64,000 nt of DNA. It comes from Panagrolaimus kolymaensis (taxonomy: Eukaryota; Nematoda; Chromadorea; Rhabditida; Panagrolaimidae). Positions 24,524 through 36,909 of this stretch are shown in pieces; position 1 is the stretch's first letter; each line of letters opens with the position of its first letter. The notes under the pieces were generated by a model, which was given only the letters and a program-made list of their open reading frames with translations, was not told where the DNA came from and did not search any database. The stretch lies in contig JAJQJQ010000036.1 of assembly GCA_028622995.1 (NCBI GenBank), positions 1,178,001-1,242,000 on the forward strand, in the 5' to 3' direction. The position numbers and the translations under genes are program-made.

Positions 24524-24547
24524 TCAAACAACAAAATTTGTAGTTTC
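24524..24547 (+). repeat. Recurrent 24-bp intergenic motif, copy 1
   Basis: Core CAACAAAATTTGTAGT. The full 24 bases recur exactly at 25489-25512. A 22-base reverse-complement match lies at 41849-41870 and an 18-base one at 41398-41415. Function unknown. Confidence 0.5.
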
Positions 24548-25488
24548 AATGGTTTCAGTCTTTCAGTTTTTAAAAAAATGTCAATATTTTAAACGACGAA
24601 GTAAAAATGTTTTATTATTGGTTTTGAATATTTTATCTATTTTTCTTTTATTTTATTTTTGTAAACCTTTTTTTTTGTTTTCAAAAAAAACTGCCATAAT
24701 TTTTGTGGGCAGCAAAAAATATATAGCTTTTATTTACATAGATTCAAATGCTTTTTATTGAAAAAAAGAAATATAAAAACAATAGCTTAAACTATAAACA
24801 CATTTGTTACAAATATGAAGATGAAAAGGCGTTGATCACGAAGTTCAAAATATTCAAAAAAGTTATAAAAAAAATTATTTATTAAATAACCACCATGATA
24901 GGAATATGATTTTTATTAAAAAGTTATGCATTATATTCAAAGCTCTCTAAAATTTATATATTTCCTTTTACCACATATCAAAAAAATAAAATAAAATAAA
25001 AAAGCAGCAAGTTCACAGAAAGTTCAAATGAAAAATTTGCATATCATGGAACGTTTTTTTGTGAGAATTTTCTTTGATCTTGAAGAAATTTATCTTCTCT
25101 TTTTTTTTCAAACGTTGTATCAGTTAGTTGCAACAAAGAGGTTCCGTGGTTTATTTTTTTTTTACCGTCGAGAAAGTATTTATCGTTTGATTTTCTTAAT
25201 TTTTCTTTGATACAGTCTTTTTGCTTACTTAGGTACAAAAAAAGGAAAATCACTGATAAAAAAGGATTTTTTTTAAAATTCAGCTTTTTTCTAGCAAAAT
25301 TATTTGCTAAGTTTTTTTGCAAAATAGAAAAGTCAAGTTTTTTTCTTGTTGCTTTACAATATTTTCAACAAAAATAAAAATTATATTAAATATTTTAAAA
25401 AAGTTAACAAAAAAATAGACAAAATGGATTTTTATTTTTCATTGAAAAGCAAGCAAGGTTGGTTGTTAGCTAAAAAAATATTTTAAAA

Positions 25489-25512
25489 TCAAACAACAAA
25501 ATTTGTAGTTTC
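25489..25512 (+). repeat. Recurrent 24-bp intergenic motif, copy 2
   Basis: Exact copy of the motif at 24524-24547, 965 bp away in the same orientation. Flanking sequence is only weakly similar, so the short motif itself is what is shared. Confidence 0.5.
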
Positions 25513-26145
25513 GACGTATTTTTTTTTTGAAAAAAGTCGGGTATTTTATTTTTCAAAAAAAAAAAAAAACAAATGCATATATTTTTTATATTTTGAATAT
25601 TTGAATTGTCTTCTTTCTTTCGATTTTTGTAAAACTTTTTAAACCAGAAAAAACCTTTTATATATTTGATTGAAGCATGTAAAGAATTCTTTTTTTTAAA
25701 TATAGTATTGATTGTTTCCAAATAAAATATTTATACACATGGCAAGTAACTAACCATCCAAAATTTATTATTATTTCGAAGATAAAAGTTTAAAGGTACA
25801 AATGATCTCCATTTACCGTAAAACACCCTGACAAGAAAAAAATAAAGATAAAATTACAAATATTTAAGTCAAAAATTTTGAGGTATAAACATGAGATGAT
25901 TTAACACATGTTTTTGGAATGACTTTACCGAAGAAAAAAAAATCAAATTTGATATTTTTTTCGCAAATTTGACATATGGTTTTTAAATTTAATCAGATTT
26001 GGATTTGGCAGTGAATGAAAATAATTTTCTTTAAAAAAGAAAAAAGGATATTTAATTCTTCGAAACTGAGTTTAAAGGGACATAGCTATTTCATGCCTTT
26101 TCAAAAATTTCGATACTGGGGCTGATAGGAACAGTTGGGGCGGCG

Positions 26146-26195
26146 CGTGTTTGAATTACCGTGCACTTTCTGTCTTACACGGTAATTCAAACACG
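26146..26195. repeat. Perfect 18-bp hairpin with 14-base loop
   Basis: CGTGTTTGAATTACCGTG at 26146-26163 is the exact reverse complement of 26178-26195. The stem sits in a small GC-rich patch inside AT-rich DNA. No target duplication is apparent. It could be the core of a small MITE or a structured RNA. Confidence 0.6.
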
Positions 26196-26585
26196 GCCAT
26201 TAGAATCTTTAATTAATTTATTATTTGTTATTTTAAAATTTGTTTTACCTTCTGAATTGTTGATCGAATAATAAATTTTGTGTTTATCTTATCAGATAAA
26301 TGGGAAAATACAGTAAATTTTCTTTTTAAGTCTCAATTGTGATGAAAATATCATAAATTTTTCTTTGGATTCAAATTAAAACGCATTCACTCATTTTTTT
26401 TATCCAACTAACTTTCCCATGAAGCATTTCCAAGCAGTGAGACACGCTAAAACAGACAATGAAAAATGAGTTGAAAAAGTAAAAAAAAGTAAAAAACCAT
26501 GCTAAACAAGAAATTTACATAATTTATGAAGGACGTTTTTATTGATAATTATTAGTTAGTTAGTTTTATTTTTTCACTTATCAAA

Positions 26586-29500
26586 ATGTCTTCTTTTGGA
26601 ACTATTTTCAAGAAAAAACGAAAGAATTCTTCTGGAAGGGTTTGTCTCTTTTTTTTTGTTGTTGAAAGAATATTGAATTCCATGATATTCATGTCTTACA
26701 TTTTAGCAATCTCGTACTGATAGTTCCACCTCAACAACTGATAATTCTCAAACTGATGTTATTATCTCGGATCAACGAATTAAAGAAATTGCAGTAAGTT
26801 TTTTTAGCTTTATTTTGATGCTTCATTTCTCTTTTTTTAGGCTTCTGCAAATATTCCTGAAAATGTATTGATAACTATGGATAATGCTCAAAAGATGTCA
26901 CTTCTCAAAGCCTATGAAAAATCTCAAACCAATAGCTCAAATAATATAATGAAATTATGTTCTGAATTACAATATTCCATTGGAGATGATACAAGGTTTA
27001 TTTCTGTTGAAAGTGTAACAACTGCTCGTCAACTTCTTCAAAATTGTCTTCTGGGTGAAATCAAAACTGTACGTCATTTTAATTTTTTTTTCAAAACTTG
27101 CATAATCGATTTAAATTGTAAAAAATCTAAGTTTAAAATAATGGTAATTATAACAAAAGAAAAAAACTATTATTTCCGCCGCGAAGTTGAGCTATTTCAC
27201 AACTTTTATTGACTTCAACTTTTTTAATTTCCCTACTTTTATTGACTTCACTACTCAACTTCCCACTTTTATTGGCTTTTAGCCTAAATATAATACTGAT
27301 TTCCCTTCTTTTATTGATCTCGAAGAGATATGTTCCAATAACGTGACATGTTACATATCAATAAAAAAACTAGCTACAATGAGATATGCATTAATAATTT
27401 TTACAAACATACAATTCTCAAACACAATTGTCGATATTATGAATCTTTTTAAAAACATTCAACTATCCAAAAATTACAATTTATTATTTATAGATATTTT
27501 TTCTAAATTTGCTCCTCTTTGACCTCACAATATCCCAAAAAAAAATTTATTTTCAAAAACAGGTTGTTTTCAATCCCTTTTCTAAAACAATATACCCTTA
27601 AAATAAAGGGCTCACTCAAACTCAAATAAATTCTAGTTTTGAATTCACAATAAGTACATATATGCCCATCAAAAGAAGTTTAATTTTATGTAATAAACAT
27701 CTCCATCAATAAAAAAAATAGTCCATGAAATTGCAATTAAATGAGCAGGATTTTTTTATAATTTTAAATCTTTATGCAAAGTTCTGTAAAAATGCACACT
27801 CAGAATCTTTAAAAAAACTCCATAAAAAATTTTTTAGAATGCAGCACATGCTTTACAGAAAACTTGCTCAAAAATAAAATTTTCAGATTATATAATTTAT
27901 ATGTAAATTTTGATTTAATGGAAAACGTGGGACGCAATTAAAATATAAATCTTATAAAAATTATTCAATAAAAAACAACTCAAACTTCTTTCAAAAAGGA
28001 ACTCAGGCCTTTTCGCGCTAAGAATAAAAAAGGGGACAGAAAACAGAAACGACAAGACGGACATATTTTTTTTGGACACATTTTTAGTCAAATCTCTAAA
28101 TTTATAAAGTTTTTTTTCTGGATTTCTTTACAGATATAATCTATAGATGGCCACTCATAAGTTTACAAAATTTCAGCCATAGTTAATAAACATAAACACA
28201 TGAATAAGCTAGTTGAAAAAAAAAGAGATCTTGCGCTCCATCAAGGCAAACTCAACTTGGGCCAGCGTTCGCGCTTCGCGCTCACGCTGGCCCCAATGAT
28301 TTATTGTTGTTGCATTACTTAAAGATATTATTAATACCTGTTTGTTTTTTAGTTTATCGACAACAATGGAATACTTTACTTTCTTAAAATTATCTCAATG
28401 GAAATGTTCAGTTTGGAAGAGGCGTTCAATAAGAAATTCGATTCTCTGTCTAAACATCTGCTATATATAAATGAATGTATATCCTGTATTCACCAAGTTT
28501 TCAGCACTGATGTAAGCTTTAATAACATTCATCAAAGCTTTCTCTAACTTTTATTGTTGCTTTTAGTTTGGTTATAAACTTCTCGCAGATCCTCAATCTT
28601 CAATTGTTCCACAATTTTTCATCTTTCTCATGATTTTGAATGAAGTTTATGAAATGAAAAGCACCTCAACAAGCCAACCTGATGTTACTGATACCAACAA
28701 TATTGATCAAGCTCGCTATAATATTCTACGAATTCTTGCTCCACTTCCTGTATACGTTGATAAAGCTACCAAACAAACTTCACTACCTCATGTTCTTCGA
28801 TGTCTTGATTTTGCAGCTATGGTAAAATGTCGTTCAAGGTTTAGCTGTGCTATTGATTGTCTTACAAGTGAAAATCCTAAAGTCGTAAATATGGCTTTAA
28901 ATTTTATCAATACAATCATAAATAGTGCTGGCAACGAGAAACATGAATTTCAAGCTAGAATAATAATGAGAAATGAAATATTACGTGCTGGAATGTCTCA
29001 ACATTTCGATGTAAGTTTTGCTTTTCTCGCTTTTTGTCAATTTCTAAAAGCTTTGTTTTAGCGTCTTCGTAAACTTGCTGAAAAACACAAAGGAATTGAG
29101 AATGCTTTTCTTAGCTTTGAAAAACTACAAACTAATGATTTTAATGAATTGGAGAATGTCTTTAAAGAAAAGTAATAATCATCTTTCAACTATCTTCATT
29201 TAATAAACACTTTTGGACTTTTCAGACCTGATTTTTCCACTTTCAAAGGATGCATTCAATCATTTGGCGATTTCGAAGATGATCTCATTGGTATTCTCCA
29301 GGTGTTGGCTTTAGTCAGTGAAGGAGCACATAATCGTAAACTTTATTTTGTGTATGCTGAACATGTTCTTCGTCAATGCTTATTTGGAATATCCGAGCAA
29401 GCTGAAATTCCTTCATCACTTCTTTATGGTATTGGAGCTGATGATGCTTTGACTGATGCACAAGATGGATTTTCAAAGCACTTAATGGCTAAGCTGGTTT

Positions 29501-31610
29501 CAACTAATATGCTGAAAGAACAAGCTATGACAACACGGGATCAATGTGAAGAAAAGCTGGAACATTCTATGACCAAATGTTATCAATATCAGCAAAAGAT
29601 GGCAGAATTTTTAGATGAAACTGTAAAGCTACGAGCTCATGTATTATTTTTCTTTCTTTATTGATAAAACTAAACGTACTATTTTTTAGATTGCTAATTC
29701 AAAAGAAAACGCACTTCCATCTAAAACATCATGTGATCTTCCAACTGTAACAATCAAACCAATGTCATCAACATCTTCATGCTTACCACCTGTAACTGGC
29801 GGACCTCCTCCACCACCACCTCCTAATGGTTTACCAAGAGTAACTGGTGGTCCACCACCACCTCCTCCTCCATCTAGTGGTTTATCGAAATCTGGACGTG
29901 GACCTCCACCACCACCCAATCATCCCTTGGTTGGTAGTCTGCTTAATTTTGGATCTTTTGTTTTACCATTACCGCCATATTTGAAAGAAAAAATGGATGT
30001 CATTAGTGATAAACCTATGAAAAAGCTTTGTTATTGGAAAGATTATGTTGTAAGTTGGATTTTTTCTTTAAAAACTCTCTTAACAAAATGAAAGTTATAT
30101 GTTTTTAGATTCCACCAATTCATATTTCAGAAAAATCCTTATGGGCTCTTATTGATGATCGAGATGTTTGCAAAGCAGAAGTGATTGCTAAAATTCAAGA
30201 TAACTTCTTTGATGAAAAACAAGCGTAAACTTCCTTCTTCTTTTTACTCTTCAAGATTTTTATTAACATTTTTTCTAGAAAAGCCGAATCAAGCAAACCA
30301 AAAAAGAAGAAAACTAAAACATTCGTTATTGAAGATCCACAAAAATTGTTATATGTTGCGCTAAATTTTACTCCATTTAAACTTACATGTTCTCAATGGG
30401 TTGATGTTGTTTATAATGTGGATCTTCAAATTCTTTCTTCATGTCGCATAGATATAGTTTTGAAAATCTTATCAAAATTCGATGATAAAATGCAAAAATT
30501 AGCTGAATGTTCAGATGAAGATTTCGATGAAATGGATATAGCTGAAAAGTTTCTTGTTGTCTCAGCTAAAATCCCTGCATTGAAAGCTCGTCTCAAAGCC
30601 ATGCATCTTTGTCAAACATGGAATGAAAATATTACAATAATAAAGAAGGATCTCTCTTCACTGGATCTTGGTATAGCTGCATTTAAATCAGAAAGTTTCA
30701 AAGTTTTCTTGAATTTAGTCTTATTCGTTGGCAACTATATGAATCGAACATCATCATCTGTGGCTCCTGCGTATGCTTTCAAATTAACTTTGCTTAAAAC
30801 GTTGAACAATGTCAAAGGAAATGAACCTGAATATTCTTTGCTTCACGCGTTAACAGAATTAATGAACAATAATATATTTCATGATAATGTTCTTTCAACT
30901 GAATTGGATATCATCGCAATGGCAGCAAAGGTGGATTTTACTATGATAGAAGAACAAGTTAATTCGTTGCAAATAGAAACTAATGCTGTAAGCTTTTCTT
31001 TCGAAATTTTGGATTGATGATAACTTTTTTAGACGACCAAATTTATTGAGACTTTCAAAGCTGCTAATGCGAATGATAAATTTGCTGAAAAGATGACAGA
31101 TTTCATCAATATTGCTTCAACTGATATTGCTGATATTTCGATGGTAAGTTTATCTTTGTTAGCTACAGTGTCCTTACATGTTTTTTCCTGTTTTAGCAAC
31201 TTAAGAATGTTGATAAACGATGGGAAGCTCTTCAAGATTATCTCGCAACCAAGAAGCTGCTGTCATACAAAATGAAAGATCTCTTTGATGATGTGGTTCA
31301 ATTTCGAGCTGGGTATAACAGAATATGTATTGAACTTCAAAAGAAGAAGGAACTTGACGAAAAGAAGAAAGAAGCACCAACGACTAAAATGCCATTGAAA
31401 TCTATTCCAACTCCTAACCTTCAACTTCCAATGAATTCTAAGAAAACTGCTGATGGACGTGGATTTCTTGATAGTTTGCTGGAAGATATCGATAGAAGTT
31501 ACTGCCAAAGTGATGAAATAAGTCAAAAACCTGATACTTCATTTGGTTCACGTCGAATAACAAGAAGCAAAGTCTATAATGTAAAAAATTATAATCGTTT
31601 AAGTAAATGA
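26586..31610 (+). CDS. Diaphanous-related formin (actin nucleator)
   Basis: Twelve exons join in frame to 1068 residues: 26586-26639, 26707-26793, 26841-27068, 28353-28511, 28567-29010, 29062-29171, 29226-29640, 29690-30049, 30109-30224, 30279-30987, 31033-31143, 31197-31610. The N-terminal half (about 60-480) reads as the Rho-binding/FH3 regulatory region, for example VPQFFIFLMILNEVYEM and VVNMALNFINTIINSAG. A short FH1 follows at about 535-585 with three runs of six to seven prolines. FH2 spans about 605-990, from KKLCYWKDYV through FKVFLNLVLFVGNYMN, the GNxMN hallmark. The tail (about 995-1068) is basic and polar; an autoregulatory DAD is not obvious. By family it is activated by Rho GTPases and nucleates unbranched actin, as in cytokinesis. 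Intron 3 is 1284 bp and holds repeat remnants. Confidence 0.9.
27164..27330. repeat. Remnant related to the fold-back element at 36.2-36.9 kb
   Basis: Inside formin intron 3. It shares the words CGCGAAGTTGAG, CTTTTATTGACTT, GGCTTTTAGCCT and TTGATCTCGAAGAGAT with the right arm and right flank of the 36.2-kb element. Internally diverged and lacking the second arm. Confidence 0.5.
28049..28296 (+). repeat. Dispersed repeat with GC-rich terminal hairpin, copy 1
   Basis: About 250 bp similar to 40221-40499 over its length (landmarks TTTGGACACATTTTTAGTCA, AATTTCAGCCATAGTTAATA and AAAGAGATCTTGCGCTCC). It ends in a stem TTGGGCCAGCG... with a TTC loop at 28257-28296. Lies in formin intron 3. Confidence 0.7.
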
Positions 31611-32387
31611 TTAATTGGAAAAATAAATGGTTTTATGTTTGTGTGTGTTTTTATGTATCATTGAATGATTCTAAGATTCAGTTCTCTCACATTTTTTTTT
31701 GCGGAAAACAGAGTGATAGCGTTTGAAGGTTTTTGATGGTTCGCTTTACACTAAGCTTGGTTGGGCCCTGAATTAATGGCAATAATGTCTGATTAAAAGC
31801 CACGATGGTAATGAAGATACTGATAATTTCTTAACCCAATAAATAGAAGCACGATGGATTCTTTATCGTCGTTCGTCATTTATTGATACGTTTGTTAGAA
31901 ACAATGCTAAATATTGCAGTGAAAGTGTTGGATCCAATCTTACATTTGTCGTTGATTGTATTAATGATGTCAGATAGAGAGATGACTAGTTTAATCATGT
32001 TCAACCATGCACCTGGTAGTTGGAGTGTTATTTAATTAACTTTACCAACAAATCTTATATAGGTACAAGCATATTAGGAGTATGAGTGTGTGGGTGAAGC
32101 TACAAGGTTAGTAAAATTGCAATATGAAGCTTCCAACGTCGACCGCGTCAATCACAAATTTTACTACCAATGTTTTTGGAGACGGTGATGGCATGATTAT
32201 TTTCGATCATATCTTTCTTTCTCTCAAGTTTTTAGTCAACACTTTTTTCATCTTCAAGTTTAGCATTTATCTAAAATTTTTCGTTTTTCTCATTGTAATC
32301 ACTATTTCTTCGTTCATTATTTCTTGATTTAGGCAAGTGTTTCAAAGCTATTTATTTTACAATACAAAAATACATATTTTGAAATAA
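31611..32387. other. Intergenic region after the formin gene
   Basis: The 3' flank of formin with an early AATAAA, then about 600 bp of mixed composition with no intact ORF. Nothing else recognisable. Confidence 0.35.
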
Positions 32388-34018
32388 TTACATATTAATT
32401 TTATTTTCATTTGTTGTCAATTCAATTTTAAGTTTATCATGTGATGAATCAGCTTTTCGGAGTTTTGTAGCGATAGCCTTGATTTTTGTTTTTTCTTTTT
32501 CAGAAAATGCAGCATAGCGGAATGAAAGAGTAATATGAGCGTTTGGATGTTTCTAAAAGTGATAAACGTAAATTAGACAAAAATGCAAAAAGTGTTTTTA
32601 CTTTCATAAAACCAAGAAACGAATCAGCATCAAATGGATCAAGAGTGATTCCATACAAGCACAATTTTTGAAGACATTTGAAAGTTGGAAGTTTCATAAA
32701 AGTTTCTTTTGTAAGTTCAATAGATCCATGATAGCCCATATCACTAAAAAGAGTAAACATAATAATTACATAAAAAGCAAAAGTAAAAGAAAATTTACCA
32801 AGCAAATTTTTCAATATTTGGTAGCTTTTCCATAACATCTTCAATTGAAGCCACTGTACCATCTTCTTTTTCAACGCATACATGAGCAAAATAGAGGTTT
32901 TTGACTTTTCCAGCAGATATAAGTTTTTCATATTCCATCCATGATATTTTCTGTTTATCCAAGAGAATTTTAGAAAGTTTACACGAATGAACATAATTTT
33001 CAAGCAGATTGGAAACGAGTTTTCTGTAGTCTTCATACTTATGGATTTTATATAAATCATTACTTAATTGATAGAAATCTCCATCAAGAACCAGCTTTTT
33101 AGATACAATTTTACCATTGATAAATAAATTAGAATCCTTCAAACAAAGTATGGTTGGTTGTTCTTCATCATCCAAAGTTAAGTAAGCTTCCCATTTGTTT
33201 CCATCTTTCATATAAAAAAGTTTTTTGACGACGACAAGATGATTACTAACACCGTTCAAACTATTGATTGCCTCACTTTGAGATGTTGAACTTGATTCTT
33301 CAGTAACATCACTAACATCGTCATCAATAGGAAGCTAAAAAGCAATTACGTTTTAGAGAGAAAAAATAATAAAATAACTTACAATATCTGAATTAACCTT
33401 TGCTGACGTAAGAGTGGCCCATGATTTTTTATCTTCTAGAGTTACAGCAGATGCAGCATCTTTGGTACCAGTATTCTAAAAAGCAACTACATACATTTTT
33501 AAAACAATTGATAATTATAAATAACCGACATTATCAGCAACTTCAGGTACCTGTTGAATATCAGCATCACGTTTTTCTATTTTGGATTCAGAGCTTTCTT
33601 TCTTTCCATGAGTTTCATTTTCTGTTGCTTTTTGTTGAATCATTTCAAGAATATCACCACCCATTTGACGATCAGCTAATTTTTCTTCCAATCCAGCAAT
33701 TTTAGCTTTGGCTGCTTGATGTTGTTCTTCCAAATTAAAAAGATACTTTTGAAGAGCATTCTTTCCTTTGCGTTCAGCTTCCAGCATCTTTTCCAAATTT
33801 TCACATCGTTCAAGAGCCTTTTCTTTGTGAACCTAAAATCATGCTCTTTGTTAATCGAATGTTTGTTTATCAAAAGTTAAAAGCAAACATACCTTTTCCA
33901 AATGAAATCGAAATTCAGCCTTTTCTAATTTGTCTTCAAATTCTTTTTCTTCCATTTCATGATCAGCTTTGATTGATGCCATTTGTTGAGATAATAATGA
34001 AGGTGGTTGTTGTTCCAT
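32388..34018 (-). CDS. Coiled-coil plus LRR-like module protein, paralogue A
   Basis: Six exons (34018-33893, 33832-33530, 33475-33383, 33334-32799, 32743-32602, 32552-32388) encode 454 residues. Residues 1-110 form a heptad-rich coiled coil (for example ALERCENLEKMLEAERKGK). A middle insert of about 60 residues is acidic and Ser-rich and is absent from the paralogues. The C-terminal half carries KLVLDGDFYQL, CKLSKILLDKQKISWMEYEKL and EDGTVASIEDVMEKLPNIEKF, which aligns in pattern with the module after the F-box in the F-box-like genes (LSFNELILL, DGSIVPVEKIF). One donor, GTCGGT, is non-consensus. No F-box is visible. Function unknown; a scaffold or ligase-adaptor role is speculation. Confidence 0.75.
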
Positions 34019-34902
34019 CGTGAATCAGGAAAAGCAAAGTAATGAATGAGCAAGTCTAAATTTTTGACAAACAAAAAAAGTTTTTAGACGAAAATCGAGG
34101 CAAACAAAAAAATGAAGTAATTAGCATTTTTTCATGTGAACGGTTTTGCTTTGACACATAAAAAATGAAAGTTAACTTTTTTTGTTGCAAACACACACGC
34201 TTTTTTGATTGTTTTTTTATAAATAAAATGAGAGGCGTTTTTGGTTAATGCTTCTGAATTTGGTCATTATTTGAAGGATAAGTTTTCCTTCCCAGTAATT
34301 TCTATTGTTAGTGCGTTCGTTTGTGGTCGCTTCTTTGGGTAATGGGCTTTGATATTTTGAAATTACATATTAGAAGAAAGCTGGGAATACAAAGCAAGTA
34401 TTCGATAAAAATTGTAAAGGCGAATGTCATCAGCTTATTAGCAGTGTTCTGCCTTTTGAGGTACGGTCGCCCCGCTTGCACGGAAACTTTCCGTGCAAGC
34501 GGGGCGACCGTACCTCAAAAGGCAGAACACTGCTTATTAGTGCTTCATTTCCATGCAATGAAATGCATTTTTTTCTTCTTTGCGTATTCCGTCATTTTTA
34601 TAAACTTTCACATGAAGCATTTTCAGTGGATTTTCGCACAATCAAAGTCATTAGGAAGGATGATTTTGTATGCTTAACAATGAATAGATTAAACTATGTT
34701 TTAAACCACACAAATCAAAAGCAAAAACATTTATGCAAAACAAACAAAAAACAAGGAATAACAAAAAAGAAACAAAAACAAATATATGTGAAACAACAAC
34801 TAAACAACATAGTTTGGTGATATTTAAGTAATAATTTCAATTTTATCAGGATGCGCTTCTCGAAATTTTGTTGCGGTAGCTTTGATTTGATTACTTCGTT
34901 CT
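34019..34902. other. Spacer between paralogues A and B
   Basis: Promoter side of paralogue A and 3' end of paralogue B. It contains the 91-bp palindromic MITE listed separately, and the out-of-frame remainder of the last exon of paralogue B (down to about 34824). Confidence 0.4.
34442..34532. mobile_element. 91-bp perfect palindrome, hAT-like MITE with 8-bp target duplication
   Basis: Arms of 45 bases are exactly complementary around a single central C (34487). Ends are CAGTGTTCTGCC and GGCAGAACACTG. The flanks carry CTTATTAG at 34434-34441 and 34533-34540. The interior is GC-rich (GGTCGCCCCGCTTGCACGG) unlike its surroundings. Perfect arms and perfect target repeats point to a recent insertion. 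Confidence 0.92.
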
Positions 34903-36147
34903 TCAGAAAACTGATTGCGAAAATTAAGACGAAAATGAGTGTCTGGATGCTTCTAAAAATGACAAATATAAGATGAGCGAAAACCAAAAAAGCTTTGTTT
35001 ACCATCACAAAACTGAGAAAAGATAAAGAATTAAATTGAGTAATATGTATATCATACAAGGTGAGTTCTTGAAGATTTTCGAAAGCAGGGAGCTTATCAA
35101 AGGTTTCTGCCGTAAGTTGGATAGAATCAGAGCGACCCAATGAGCTAAAAAAAGTAAAGATGAGTAAAATGTGTTAAAGACAAAAGCAAAGAAAACTAAC
35201 CATCTAAATTCTTCATTATTAGGTAACTTTTCCAAAACATCTTCAAGTGAAGCGAATGTACCGTTTTGTTTTTCAATACAAACGCTTTTAAAACAGAGAA
35301 TTTTGACATTTGCAGCAGAAACAAGTTTTTCATATTCCTTCCATGACAGATTTTGACGATGAATGAACAGCTTCGAGAGATTACATGAATCAACGTGTTT
35401 AAGCAGACGAGAAATGAAAGTTCGATGGTCTTCAAATAAAATTTGACATGAACGATAAATATCTACTTTGAGTATTCCATCAAGGACCAATCTTTTGGTA
35501 ATCAGTTGATTATTGATAAATAACTTGTGTTCGTCTATTTCGGTCGAACAAAGAAGTTTTGATGGTTGTTCAATTTCATCCGTTGAAAAGTAAGCTTCCC
35601 ATTCATTTCCTCGCTGCACAAGTTTTTTGATAACAAGAGGTTCATATTTCATTTTCATTGCAGCAAGTTGACTTTCAAGTGTTTCCTTTTCTTCATCAGC
35701 CTTTTCTTGCTTCCTTTGAAATTCAGCGATGATTCTATCTTTTTCAGCAGCTTCTTGCTCCAATGTTGAAATCTAAAAAACAATCATAGCTACTAATAAA
35801 GAAAGAAAACGAACAAAAACATACCATTGCCGCTTGAGCATCTTCGATTTCATATGAATTCCTAAGTTCAACTTCAAGTTGTTTTACGTACTTTTTAAAT
35901 TCTTTGCATCGATCAAGAGCTTTATCTTTTTGAACCTAAAACCATGCAATTTGTTAATGGAATGTTTATCCAAAGTAAAAAGCAAACATACCTTTTCAAT
36001 TTGAAATCGAAATTCAGCATTTTCCAACTTATTTTCACAGCTTTCATATTTTTCTTGATTTCTTTCAATTATTGCTTTGATTGCTGCCATTTGTTGAGCA
36101 AAAGTTGATTCGGTTGTAATACGATCGACAGCGATGATATTCATCAT
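34903..36147 (-). CDS. Coiled-coil plus LRR-like module protein, paralogue B (frameshifted C-terminus)
   Basis: Exons 36147-35992, 35935-35825, 35772-35201, 35144-35003 and 34953-34903 read as 343 residues. An N-terminal coiled coil (about 1-130) leads into LVQRGNEWEAYFSTDEIEQP, then KRLVLDGILKVDIY, CNLSKLFIHRQNLSWKEYEKL and NGTFASLEDVLEKLP. The last exon starts like the paralogues (KHPDTHFRLNF) but then hits a stop six codons later. One fewer base in the A/T run at about 34920-34924 would continue it as RNQFSEERSNQIKATATKF, matching A and C, to a stop at 34824. Either a real one-base frameshift or a homopolymer error. A TTTTTTAG site just upstream of the start suggests a leader exon or trans-splicing. 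Confidence 0.65.
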
Positions 36148-36235
36148 GATACCTAAAAAATAAATGCAATTATTTCAATAGATGATGTTTGATAATCGAA
36201 AAAAGAACGTGGAAAGAAGGCGAATGAAAAAAGAG

Positions 36236-36870
36236 ATCATAACTATTACAAGGCTAAAAGCCTAAAAAAGGTGGAAGTTGAGTCTTGAGTCAATAAAAGT
36301 ATGGAAATCTCAAAGATTCAAGCCGACTCAACTTCGCGCCCCAAAAAAAATTTTTTGAGAAAAAAGTAGCTTGATTTTTTGTGAATATCTTTTTTTTCAT
36401 TGAGGAATTTGTTCAAATACAAGCTTCATGTTAAGATAACTACAAAAAAGGTATTCATTTATAAAAAAATGTACCAACAAGATATATTTTTATATGTGAA
36501 AATCTGTTATTGAAAGGTTTTTAAAGATATATATATAAAAGTGATTAGTTAAAAAAAACTTTAGTAAACGTAATCAAACGCTTTGAATTACCTAGAATAT
36601 CGTATTGAAAAACCATTAATTTTAAAAATAACTAAAAGAGATATAACAGGTAAATTTGAAAAATTACGAAAATTATTTGAAGCAAAAATTTAAGGCTATT
36701 TTATTTAAAACATTAGTAAATGTAAAAATTTATTTTAAAAAAATGAAGTGCAAAATTTTTTTTGGGGCGCGAAGTTGAGTCGGCTTGAATCTTTGAGATT
36801 TCCATACTTTTATTGACTCAAGACTCAACTTCCACCTTTTTTAGGCTTTTAGCCTTGTAATAGTTATGAT
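36236..36870. mobile_element. Fold-back element with perfect 119-bp inverted arms
   Basis: 36236-36354 and 36752-36870 are exact reverse complements over 119 bases, separated by 397 bp of AT-rich DNA. Arms start ATCATAACTATTACAAGG, and include GGAAGTTGAGTCTTGAGTCA and CAACTTCGCGCCCC. No clear target duplication is seen. A diverged relative lies in formin intron 3. Probably a non-autonomous DNA transposon; transcripts would form long double-stranded RNA. Confidence 0.8.
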
Positions 36871-36909
36871 TTCCATTCTTTTATTGAGCTCGAAGAGATT
36901 TATAGATGT

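Larger units (their letters stand above)
24046..26585. other. 2.5-kb intergenic region between srx and formin genes
   Basis: Very AT-rich, no supported coding exon. It holds two exact copies of a 24-bp motif (24524-24547 and 25489-25512) and a perfect hairpin at 26146-26195, listed separately. The last 150 bp should contain the formin promoter. Confidence 0.4.

Noticed and set aside
29686..29919. Gly-rich minus-strand ORF
   Set aside because: Antisense of the formin FH1 polyproline tracts.
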